From contig QXVZ01026554.1 of the NCBI GenBank assembly GCA_008931825.1, forward strand, positions 1 to 20,808: 20,808 bases of DNA. Reading direction: 5' to 3'. Below the pieces are notes generated by a model. It was given only the letters and a program-made list of their open reading frames with translations. It was not told the DNA's origin and made no database searches. Position 1 is the first letter of the stretch. Each line of letters begins with the position of its first letter. The translations under genes and the position numbers were made by a program. Source of the stretch: Phallusia fumigata. Its lineage: Eukaryota > Chordata > Ascidiacea > Phlebobranchia > Ascidiidae. Of this stretch, positions 7,135-19,100 are shown in pieces.

Positions 7135-10100
7135 CTGAAAACCAGGGTCGCAAGATCGGAATCAGAGTCGGATTCGTAGGAAGTCGGGAGTATTGGATCG
7201 GATACCTCAAGTCCAATTAAATCTTTGTAGCCGATTTTCATTATTAAGCAATGCTGTTAAATTTTGTTTTTTTAAAGAGAAGTTTTGGGAAGCGTTGGCA
7301 TTACTTTTAAGCCATTTTTATCGACCATTTTGTCAAAAAGTCGAAGTTTTCAGCCTGTTAATAAATCGGAACGACGGCCTTAAGTACTAAGACTCCTAAG
7401 AACCGGAGTCGGTGTCCGAGTAATACCAGGAGTCGGAGTCGGGAGTCGGACCTTATACCTCCAACTCCGCAACCCTGGTGAAAACCCGACAGTACAAAAA
7501 TAGAGCTAAAACAATAGGTAAATCACCCTAAAACAACACATAATGCGTAATGATATAGCGTAATGTATTTGTTTGCGTATCATACAAAGCTTAAAACGAC
7601 TTACATCTTCCAAAAATACAGAAGAACTGGAAACACTGACAACACCGCTTCATGAAAAATTCCCCGGTCCAGGCAACCCTTTTGAACGTTCATGGTAATA
7701 GCCGAAGCTATTTCTTTGTCTATGTTAACCTGTGTGAAAATCAAGTACAAAACTTATGTACCAGTATAGACAGTCTAATCAATTGTAAAAAACATGACAC
7801 CTTGTGCCCTTAAACAACAACATAATTTTTTACCTTTCGTTTCAGACAGCCGAATGGTTTTTTCAACCGCTGTTTTCGATATCAACAAAAACCAAGCAAT
7901 CAAGTTTCCAACTTCAACTATTTATACTTGTTATCGATCAAGCTACTTATTACCACCAATTTGGCTCTTATCCAGCTTTCCAAGCTATTCTTATTTTTTT
8001 AGTTGTATTCAAGCTACTTCATTAATTATTCTAATCAAGCTATGAACTATTGTCCCTAATTTTACATTCTGCGCAGTTATATTTAGGCTTATACCCTGGT
8101 CTTGGGCGGAATGTGGGAGTCGAGGAAGCAATGGACGATTCTTTCCGCCTTCTCCTTCACAAGCTCGTTGTCCCGCTCTTCATAGCAACCAGCTAACATC
8201 ATTTGCTGGACATTATCACATATGGAAACGTACCTGGACACAAACCTACGTTTAAACATAAAGATTGCGCAATGTGGCGCGTGGCATTAATTAAACAAGT
8301 TGGTTCCAGGGGGATTTTAAAGAAACCTATTCGCCAAAACATTGCGATGTTCAGGATCAGGCGAAAGTTGAACGGAAACATATTTCTCATCCTTAATGCA
8401 TTTCACAATTCCGACTTGTGAAAGCGACAAACGTTTGTGACCCAATGAATTAAAATCAGGGCAGCACGTTCCAAAGCCCAACTTAGTTTCTAAATCAAGG
8501 GTGTATTGATCACCTGTCAGCTTCGAGCCAAAAGGCGAGGTCGTTCGGCAGAAAGTTGATTGTAATTTTTCTTCCGAACAGTTTCTTGGTCACGTGTTTG
8601 TATTGAACGTCGGCATTCATGTGTTTGTACACGATCGTCTGGAACCTCTTAAACGCTACCGCTGTGCTGCTTGCATCTGTTCGTTGATAAAAAACGCACA
8701 ATAAAGCTACTACTATACGCTCGATGCTCACAGATTCCTTCACCATGACAACCGTAGAGAGCAGTGTGTATCAGCACACCATGCATATCACAAACGTACC
8801 ATAGGTGAATGCAATATTTAAGAAGACAAAGCCAATTAAGTTTCAGTAAATTGGGATTTTGTTGCACATTTTCCTGCCTAAAGACGTATTTGTCACAAAA
8901 CATTTTAAAAACGAACAAAGACGTCTTTGTTTAGCAAGAAGTATTTGGGGTGAGGGTGCATAGTGCAAGCCGACATACAATAATAAGGGTACTTTTTGCC
9001 TTGCACACTACAGAGAACATGAAAAACAACTTTAATAACAGTGACAGTTACTGCACATTTGCAAGGCAAACCATCTGTTCAAATTTTCCGAAAATGGTAA
9101 AAATCAACATACCACCACCGGCAATAGTTGTCATATCTTTCGATGTTGGAAGCTGAACGAGGTAATTTCCAAACTTATTAAACTTTTTGGGATTTCGCAT
9201 GCACGAGATGAAGCGGGCAGCCCGTCGCATGAACTCGCTGAACACCTCCCATATATGGTTCTTTTTAAACGAAACAAAAATTAGAGGAAAAAATTAATTA
9301 ACCAGAGAAAACAATAAGGAAATTAATAAATCGAAATGCGGAGATAGGTTTGTAAAAAAAGTAGGATCCGTAGAAATGGCTGCGCCCTTAAAATTTGCAA
9401 AACGTGAAAAAAAGGAAATAACGCCTTCTGTCTCTGTAATCAATAGCGGTGTCGCGAATTTTGGCGCTGTATGGTGCAAACCTGCAAGAGGTTACGTGCC
9501 GAATCTGAGGCGGCGCTTCATGCATTTGCTTGTTGTCAATAAAACTGAAAAAGGTAAACTAGAAACATCCTGGTATATTTCAGACTAACAACGGCTGCCT
9601 AACCACTCATTGTTTGAATCAGTTCTGTGCAAAAAGACCAAACCTTAAACAAGAGCTCAATGATTTACGTTACAAAACCGTCATTAGATATTTATCGAGC
9701 TCGTACCAGTTTCGTTCTGAAAGCGCGTAGTCCGAGTTTTCCGTCGAGCGAATCAAGATCATCGTCGGGATTTCCCTGACCGGGGAATGTGCTGAAGTAG
9801 CGAGCCGTCCTTGGTGACAAAAATACCGTTATGCGACAGTTTGACGCACCATTTGAAAACATATTGATCGGTATTGTCGGCAGATAGTGTTAACACAAAT
9901 GTCTTCTTAGGCAAATCAAAGCCTGAAGTTGAATTAGCAATTAATATATGTTTGTTCGCCATATTGTAACGCTGATATTAAATGTACAAACACATTGTTC
10001 TGTTGCTTACAGTACATTTGGTAAACTTAAACAAATTCGTAAAACTGTACAGCACTTTGTGGCACAAAAGGCATTTTACAACGGCACCACATCTTTTTAT

Positions 10101-13100
10101 ATTTTTACCAGTTCTTGTCCATGCTTTTATAGACTTCATGTGACGCTTGAACCAACATCGACGTCGTCACTGTGTCAACAACCGCAATCTCCTTAATCAC
10201 CTCAGAATCACACTGTAGCATCATTCCTTTATTGCGAAAAGTATGAAATAAAAAAGTGTCCCAAGGACGGTTGTAAAGTCCTGTATAAAAAGGTGTTATT
10301 CTCATAATTTTAGTAATATAAACGAATTTAAAATTGCTTTGTTTGATTACTACGTTTTTAGGTTGTTGTGTTTTATATTTAGGTCGGCCAATAAAATGTC
10401 CGTTGCTTGGCGTGCTTAATAATAGGTTGATGTTTGGTGGAATAATCTTGTTTCCAGTCAATACTGCGTTTAACTTTAAACAGTGCCGCTCCCATCGTAA
10501 TACTGAATGATTTGTAACTTTATGTCAATTAAATTTGTTAATTACAAGTTTACGTTGCGCAGTAAGTTATGTCCTGTCCAAAGTCGAGTAAACAGAAAGT
10601 AACACTCGATACGGAGACATGAACAATAATTCTTTACCTCCTCCTGCAAGTCGACCAAAAAACTTCTTTAGAATCTGTTGAGCCTTCTTCTGCCTCGTAT
10701 GTGGATTTTCCGTCCTCCGCAGCAGTTCCACGGACTTCCAGAAGAGAAGCGGCGCCTCCGATTTGTGCATCTTCATGTATCTCTTGAAAAATTCGAAATG
10801 CAAAGAATCCCGCAACAGCTCAATAAGATTTCTGCAAAGAGAACGAAATATCCGATGATTGGTAGTATTCTTCACGTTGTTTACACATTGATTGCCTAAA
10901 AACACGCAGCGTGTTTAAAGCGGCAATTTCAAGTGGCAACACCGAATACTGTTGTACTTTTATAGTGCGCACTGTTGGCGTCGATTTACAGTTAAAAATT
11001 TTCCTTAAACAGGCAGAAGGCAATACTTTGTAGGCGTAAGTAAATACGAATGTTGGTGTGAAGGAATTAGGCCTTTTTACCCAACCTGGGCCGTTCTGAT
11101 GGTCTCCGAAGAAGGACGCCATGTTTTCGAATAGGTCGCATGTAAACTGGTTTGGTGTCCACAGTGTGGCGAGTAACAACCCGAAACACTCTGCAAAATA
11201 AAACAAAATTTGATTTAACTGGAGTATGGAAACAAGTTTCCAAATAAAAAAATATGTCAAATTAAAAATTGAAAATTTCTGTTTTTTGCTCAAAAAGACC
11301 ATACTTGAGGTACTAGCAATATCGTGTTAAGGCAAAATTCATGTACCAAAGTACATTACATCGACTGGTACGTTTTCTTGAAAAATTTTATACATTGATG
11401 TTCATGTTGTCTGTTGGATAATGCTAGTTTTACCCGTAAAAACTTGATTTAGTGGTTGAGCAAAGTTGCTATTTGAGACGAGCCATAAAACCAATGGCGA
11501 TAGTGCCCCATGACGAAAAAGTTTTATCCATAAACGGTTAAAATTTAGTTCCACGAACTTTTTCTTCACTTACCTGTACACCCCGTAATCAATTCCGCTC
11601 CTTGGATACTCGGATGCACTGTGTTTCGCAACAGTGCGGGGATCCAGTTCCGGCACTATGCATAGTTATGAATGATAAGACTGTTGCGTTATTTGATCCA
11701 CAGCTAGTGTGTCGTTAACGTTATTACAACTAGATTGTAGATAGTCTGACACTTGGGTTTATAAGATTACAAATATTTATGAAAGGGATTCACTGGTCGA
11801 TATACTTGCGGGTATTATGATCAGCGTTTCTTAGTTTCTCGTATAAACGTAAAGACTGCTAAATCTAGCAACTTAATAATTCAACAACTTGTCACTGTAT
11901 GCCGTAAGCTGTTACCTTGTGTAAGTTAACTGTTTTTAGATAAAAGTGATTTTTATGTATATTAGCATGCGTTTTCGTGAACTATAGGTAACCCAAAGAA
12001 ATACGTTTTCGTGAACTATATAGGTAACCCATTGAATAACCCAAGCCTACAATTATACTCACGTTAATTTCATTAAAACTATCCCCCGTGAACGTACTCA
12101 TAGGGAGCATTTAGGAGTTATGATCACTTTACCAAGCGGGTCGGTTACAATTTTTAAACAAAACAGTAAAATCGATTAAACAAATTGTGATTAAAACGCA
12201 AAAATGAACAGCACTATCAACCTACACACAACCACAAAGCATCCTTTTTATGTCTAATGTTCTGCTACACAAACTTACGTTTTACAAAAACTTTTGGCCG
12301 GAGAGGAGGCAAATTCCCTTCTTCGTCGCTGCTGTCCTCACCCACGAACTCGCTGTAGCGTACATCGTGTTTGACGTCATTGCCGCATGACGCCATCAGC
12401 AGTCGGTAGGCACGTGATACGCGGTATCGGATGTGACCCTCCCCATTGTAACCCAGCGTGGAAAGGTAACCGTGTGACGTGGGGGTCTGTAAGTAACACA
12501 GGGGACGTTTTGCTTGTTACTGGTCAAGTGGGCAGGACAGGTAGGTAGGTTTGTCAAAAGTCTAGTGATAGTTTCTAGGTGGATGTTGCTTGTGGTGTAT
12601 TCGTTTAAACTCAATGATTTAAAACGCCACATCGTCTTGGATTCTGGGATTCTTATGTAAAAGCCAAAAGAATTTTTTTCTACATATACTTTTTAAAACA
12701 ATGTTGTTTGCTGTACCTTTAGTTCATAGTTTTCAGGGATCGACGTTCGTAAAATTGGTAAAGCTCGCGTCTCGGACGGAAGGTTCGGGAAAGAATGACG
12801 TCGCGGGTAAATTCTTTGTTCTGTGGTTATCTGATGAAGTGAAAAAATCATTTAAGGATTTTTAGTAGGCAGTGTTTTAACACTAGTGGTTAATATGTAA
12901 AAAAATCGTCAAACAAAAGCACACTCTATGGTCATTGAACTTACAATCGCGTTCTTGAACTGAGACTGCTCAGCCACAGCAAACTTCACCCAGTGGATTT
13001 CCATCGCCTATAAAGAATATACAATTTGACAAAACGTCATCAATTCGGTGATGACGTCATAATTTTTCGGGGGGGGGGGAGGAAGTTGTACAAAATTTCA

Positions 13101-16100
13101 AGCGAAACAACTGTACTGCAGAAATTTATTAGCTCTCTTCTACCGATATTGCTGGATGTCAAAATATCAAAACATGTGTCAAAACGCTGAGGAAAAATAT
13201 CAACATTTGGAGTTTTAAAAACAAAACAAGCGTAAAAACGAAACGAGCAGATGGATATACATTTGGGTTAGTAGAAAATGCCAGAGTAAACCCACATCAA
13301 TTTTGATTGCGTCTCAAATTTCTACCTTCTCAACTTTTCGCTGGAAATGAGACCAGGTTTCAGGGAAGATTGAATCGTTGTAAAGATTTTTTGTCGCAGC
13401 GACGAGGGTGGTGACGTCATCTTTGCGTAGTTCGTCGAACTCGTAGAACACGCGTCGCAAAGCTTCCAACTGCGAGCATGGGACAAATTTAACCTATTTA
13501 GCAACGCCAGAAGGACAACTGCGAAGCGACTGGTGAATCTACCAGATATAAAAACGTGAATTTTTCCACTTTTTGCGAGTAGATTCTAACTCACTGTTTT
13601 TTTTTATTTGAGTGGGACGCTGTAGAATAGGCCTGAAGGTTTAACGCAACATATATTGTTTGTTTCAATACCATCAGTGAACTAACTTGCTGTCCTTATG
13701 GTGTGTATCCTTTTCACGCATTGTATAACATCAACAAAAATCATAAAAGAACTTTATCTTACTTCTTTGGTCATCTCAACAGAAGTGAACTTGAAGTACG
13801 ACAAACGCATCTTTTCGATCCGCCGCCAAAGGTCTAAAACCCGCGGCGTTGCCGTCACCGATTCACCGCCGACGTCGCCCTGACCGGCCCGGTCTACGTC
13901 ACGTCCTAGGTACTTCCGAAACGGAAAGCCGGCTGGCTCGTCGGACGCTAAAACTTCTGAAAACTCAAGGCCTTGTTCCACTCTCCGCAAATACTCATCC
14001 TTTACAGGTGTACAGTGTTCGGAGCCAATTGAGCCGGATGCTTTGTCATCAAATTGTGACGTAGCTGATGCAGAGGTACACGAGGTGTCGTAATCACTTG
14101 CTGAAACAAAAATGACAAAGGGTTGTCGGTATCTTCCGTAATTTCAAGAAATATTTTGGTACGTATAACGTATACAAACTCTATGTGACAAGTGTCAGAT
14201 GAATTCATCTTCTACTTTATCATTAGATAGTAAACTGTGTAAGTGTTTGCTGGTCGTGTGGTTAGCGCAACTGTTCTGTGTTCGTAAGGTTGCAGGTTTA
14301 AAATCTGTCTCNCATTTTGGAATGTATTACGCATACAAACCTTATGTGACAAGTGTTAGATAAATTCATCTTTCACTTTAACATTAGATAGTAAACTGTG
14401 TAAGTGCTTGCTGGCCAAGTGGTTAGCGCAACTGTATTGCGTTCGCAAGGTTGCAGGTTTTAAATCTGTCCCGGTGACTTGTCAAGAAACTTAACTGCTC
14501 CAACCCAGTGGAACCCGAAGGGTTGACCCAAATCGAAGTCAGCAACTTCAAACATTCGAAAATATCAAATAAAATATGACCCAACGGAACTGAAATGAGC
14601 CAGATACCTCGACGGCGGACTCATTATGAGCATAGCGGATTTAGGCGTTGTTTCTCCCCTCGAGGATAAAAATGAAACAAACAAACAAACAAACAAGTCC
14701 GGTGAGGCAAAAATCATCTTCTGATACTTAAACCCCAAACGTAAAAGACACATTTCTGTTTTTTTTTGCAAATTTGTACGAAATTTTTTCATTTAACATC
14801 TTCCCATCATCAGTTTTCCGGAAGCAATTTTCAAGTTTATTTAAAAGGTATAAAAATTAGTTCTTGAATGTTACCTGGGTCAGAGCTCGTTACATCTTCG
14901 GACACAATGGAAACGGCAGTTTGGGACGGTAGGCATGGCAACGAGCACGATGATGCTTTTGACTGGTCTGGGACCTGCCAAATTTAATGTTTTAGTGAGA
15001 AATATGAGTAGGCAGCACATATAAGGGTGTGGCCTGTTTTGTAAGTGGCGTAGACAAGGTATTCGAAATCTTGTAATGTAAGTAATCGGTGGAAAAAAGA
15101 AAATCTTGAAGGTTTGTTAATTTGTTTTCATGTTTAGGTCAGAGGTTTACAACCTAGAAAAAGTTGTGAAAAAATGTTAAAATATCCTTCCAAAGCCAAT
15201 GCTAATAATTTTGTAGCATGAATATTAGAGCCTTAAAATTTTTATCAATTGAATAACCAACGTTTTTGTTCTTGATTGATAGACTGCTAAATATAGCATT
15301 TACAAACTAAATTTCCGATGAGGAATATAGCTTTGAATTTCAGTTAAAGGTGTTTTCGGAACAGAAAGGTTGAGAACCACTGGATTCGTTTTTGCTATAA
15401 CTTTAAACCCAATACACAACTTCATATCACTTGAAATTATGTTTACTCACAATTGGCTCAACACTGCCCACTCGCGAGCGCTTCTGCGGGGATCTTCTCG
15501 GGCTCGGCATGGCAACCTCGCTCTTGCTCCTCCTTGCAGGATCCCGGGATTCGGGAAAGACGTTGGATGCGGTGTGATGCTGGATGACATTGCTGGGGGA
15601 CATAGACTTCTGATGGAAACGAGCCAACAGATCCTCCTCTATAGCATCATTAAACTGGATGAGACTCTTCGCTTCTCCTGTGCCACTACCGTCCGTCAGC
15701 GTCACGTCCAGAATGTCCATGTCGGATTGCGTCATTTCCACGTTCCACAGTTGCACGTCAGTGGAACGTCGTCCTGTGACGTCAGACCTATCTGAGCTGT
15801 ATTCGGTCGACGTTGTGTCGGCGGATTCCGGTGAGACGGTCATTTCGGGCACAGTGACGTCAGGCTGGGATTTGGGTTCGGGTTCGGCTGAAACGATGCG
15901 GCCGGGAAAGAGCTCATAGGTGTCCTTTACTGAAAGAATGGGGTGTTTTTCAACATCGATGCTGCAAAACATCGAAATGTCAGTGAATATCCGCAGGTTT
16001 AATATTTAAGATGAAGGTTGGTACACTGAAGTTTTTGCTGCAGTTAATGATAGGAAATTGGATCAATACTTAAAATAAACGTTATGTTGCCTATGTAGTT

Positions 16101-19100
16101 TTCGGAAACAGGCAAAAGCAAAGGTTTAAATGAATTGGATTTAAAACTTTGCCATTTTCTTTACAACGTTTGTTGAGCAAATTAGTACGGGGCAATTACA
16201 CTATAACGTGGCCAGTCATCAGAACGAAAATATTTTAAAAAGCACCATCGGTATTGTATGAAAAAACATATTCTAAAAAAGCTTTTGTTGCCAATGCTCA
16301 CCTCTTCCCAACTACAGCACCAACAATTTAAGTCGAAACAACAATTTACTCAGTCAAAATTTAATCTTATAAACTCTTGCTGCCAGGCAATGTATAAATT
16401 TATGAAGGCTCTTCTGACAAATGTATTTCTGCGTACCGACGTTTCGACGTCCTATACAGGTCGTATTCCTCAGGGTATTGAACACTTAAATCTTTAAATT
16501 TTATTCGGTTATTACTCACGGATTAATCTCGGGTTCATCTTTTGGTTTCTTCGAATCCCCGTCAAAGATATGCTCGTGGATGTATTTAATGTTTTCGAAT
16601 CCGAGCATATCCGAACCTTGCCGACCACGATCTTCCCCCTTTACCTGTTGCAAGTTAGGTTCGTCCTCCCAGATCTCTCTGCAAGTAATGGAGGTAAAAA
16701 CGAAAATTTATCTAAACAATCGTGCCACTGCTGCGTGTTAAACGTGAATCAAGTAAAAAAGTTGTTCCACAGGTTCTCCATTAGGACCTCTTTCTTTTAT
16801 TGTATAATGTTGGACACTATTTAACAACGCTCTATCTACATTATGGATTTTAATGTGCTGTGGGCATCCGAAATGTTTAAACACGAAATTTACACCAAGA
16901 CACAGAGTGAAAACACTTCATTAAAAACAAGTAGGTTAAAAAGAATTTTTTTGTCAAACTAAATACAAAACAATATTCTGGCGCTACGTCTAATTTAACA
17001 GCTGCAACGTAAACGTTATAAATTCGAAATCACCCGTTGGATCTAAAAATACCATTCTTGTTGTTGCCGACAACTATTACCTGGATCAGTGGTTCTTAAA
17101 TTTTTTTCTTACGAGGTCCAGATAACATTAAAAAAAACCCATGGCCCACTGTCAGCATAGAAATCTTCCCTCGTTTTAAGCTTGTTGTAACACAAACATA
17201 CACGGTTTTAAACTAAAGTTCATTTGATTCCAATACATATTTCAGTGTAAAGCTTGCTATTAAACACAATCAACCTGTTTCCTAGTTCTTGGGAATGGTA
17301 ATTGGGATTCTAGCATCACATTTTCACCAATCTTAATGGTTCATTGGTCGAGAAGCACTGACATAAAGTTACCCCTCACTCACTGCCCACTTATTTCCCG
17401 CACGAGAATGTTGTGCCTCTCCTCCTCAGTCTCGTCGGCGTATTCGTGCTCACTCCCAAGCTGTCTTGCCTCCCGGAACTTGACGTCGGGATCTTGGATG
17501 TTTCTTCCAAACTGCGATCGGTGGAGGGCCATTGACGCCACCTGCGCCTCGTGACGTATGCCCCAAAAGGCTGCGTACTGCAAAAAAAACATGTGCACAT
17601 ACTATTTGAGTTGTATGTAAGTTGCAACACCAAAAAAATACTGATAAGGGATGTTCGAGTTTTCATCGCACTTGAGAACTACTACCTGTGTATATATATA
17701 TCGGTGAGTACATGAAAGTCACAGATATATAGGCGAAGTCCTTCCAAGTAAATCCAGGCAACATTGTGCTCATAAACATGTTACAAAGACATGAAAACGG
17801 TCGAATTACATAACTACTGTACTCCCAAAAAACTCAATGGGACAAACAACGACCTGCACTCTTTCAACATACAGCCCAATTTAGACGCTTCCAATTTCGA
17901 CAGGAAAACAGCGTACACACCTTTTTCAGTTTTTGTTTCTCCTCCGGGGTAATATCATTCCGCGTTGAAGCCAAGTACCTGGGAAGCCAATAGCAATGTA
18001 GACGTTGGAGAACGAGCGTTTTAAGTCGGTTCGTTCGTTCAAGATCGAAACCGCGACAATCGTTCACTGTTCGTTCTAAGGAAAAAATCAAGGAAAACAT
18101 TTTGTCTCTTTTTACGTATTCGCGCAAATGTTTATTNAACGATGCGGCCGGGAAAGAGCTCATAGGTATCCTTTACTGAAAGGATGGGGTGTTTTTCAAC
18201 ATCGATGCTGCAAAAAACAAAATGTCAGTGAATATCCGCGGGTTTAATATTTAAGATGAAGGTTGGTGCACTGAAGTTTTTGCTACAGTTAATAATAGGA
18301 AATTGGATCATTACCTAAAAACAAACGTTATGTTGTCTATGCAGTTTTCGGAAACAGGCAAAAGCAAAGGTTTAAATGAATTGGATTTAAAACTTTGCCA
18401 TTTTTTTCGCACAGTTTGTTGAGAAAATTAGTACAGGGTGATTACACTACAACGTGGCCAGTCGTCTGAACGAAAATCTTTTGAAAAGAACCATCGGTAT
18501 TGTATGAAAAAACATATTCTAAAAGCTTTTGTTGCCAATTCTCACCTCTTCCCAACTACAGCACCAACAATTTAAGTGGAAACAACAATTTACTCAGTCA
18601 AAATTTATTCGTTTTAACTGTTGCTGCTAGGCATTGCAAATTTATGAAGGCTCTTCTGACAAATGTATTTCTGCGTACCGACGTTTCGACGTCATATACA
18701 GGTCGTCTTCCTCAGGGTATTGAACACTTAAATCTTTAAACTTTATTCGGATATTACTCACGGATTAATCTCGGGTTCTGGTTTCTTCGAATCCCCGTCG
18801 AAGATATGCTCGTGGATGTATTTAATGTTTTCAAATCCGAGCATATCCGAACCTTGCCGACCACGACCTTCCTCCTTCACCTGTTGCAAGTTAGGCTCGT
18901 CCTCCCAGATCTCTCTGCAAGTAATGGAGGTAAAAAACGAAAATTTTTGATCTGAACAATCGTGCCACTGCTGTGTATTAAACGTGAATCAAGTAAAAAA
19001 AAGTTGTTCCACTGGTTCTTCATTAGGACCTCTTTCTTTTATTGTATAATGTTGGACACTATTTAACAACGCTCTATCTACATTATGGACTTTAATGTGC

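Noticed and set aside
15770..15866. TGACGTCA palindromes (also near 7010, 12373, 13053) as CREB-binding promoter sites
   Set aside because: Most lie inside RGS22 exons, where GACGTC encodes Asp-Val, with no nearby transcription start.
15427..15972. Plus-strand frames opposite RGS22 exon 4 as genes
   Set aside because: They mirror a GC-richer real exon on the minus strand and lack splice sites of their own.
17690..17705. The TATATATAT tract as a promoter TATA box
   Set aside because: It lies within RGS22 intron 1 on both alleles, is a plain dinucleotide run, and has no first exon downstream in either direction.
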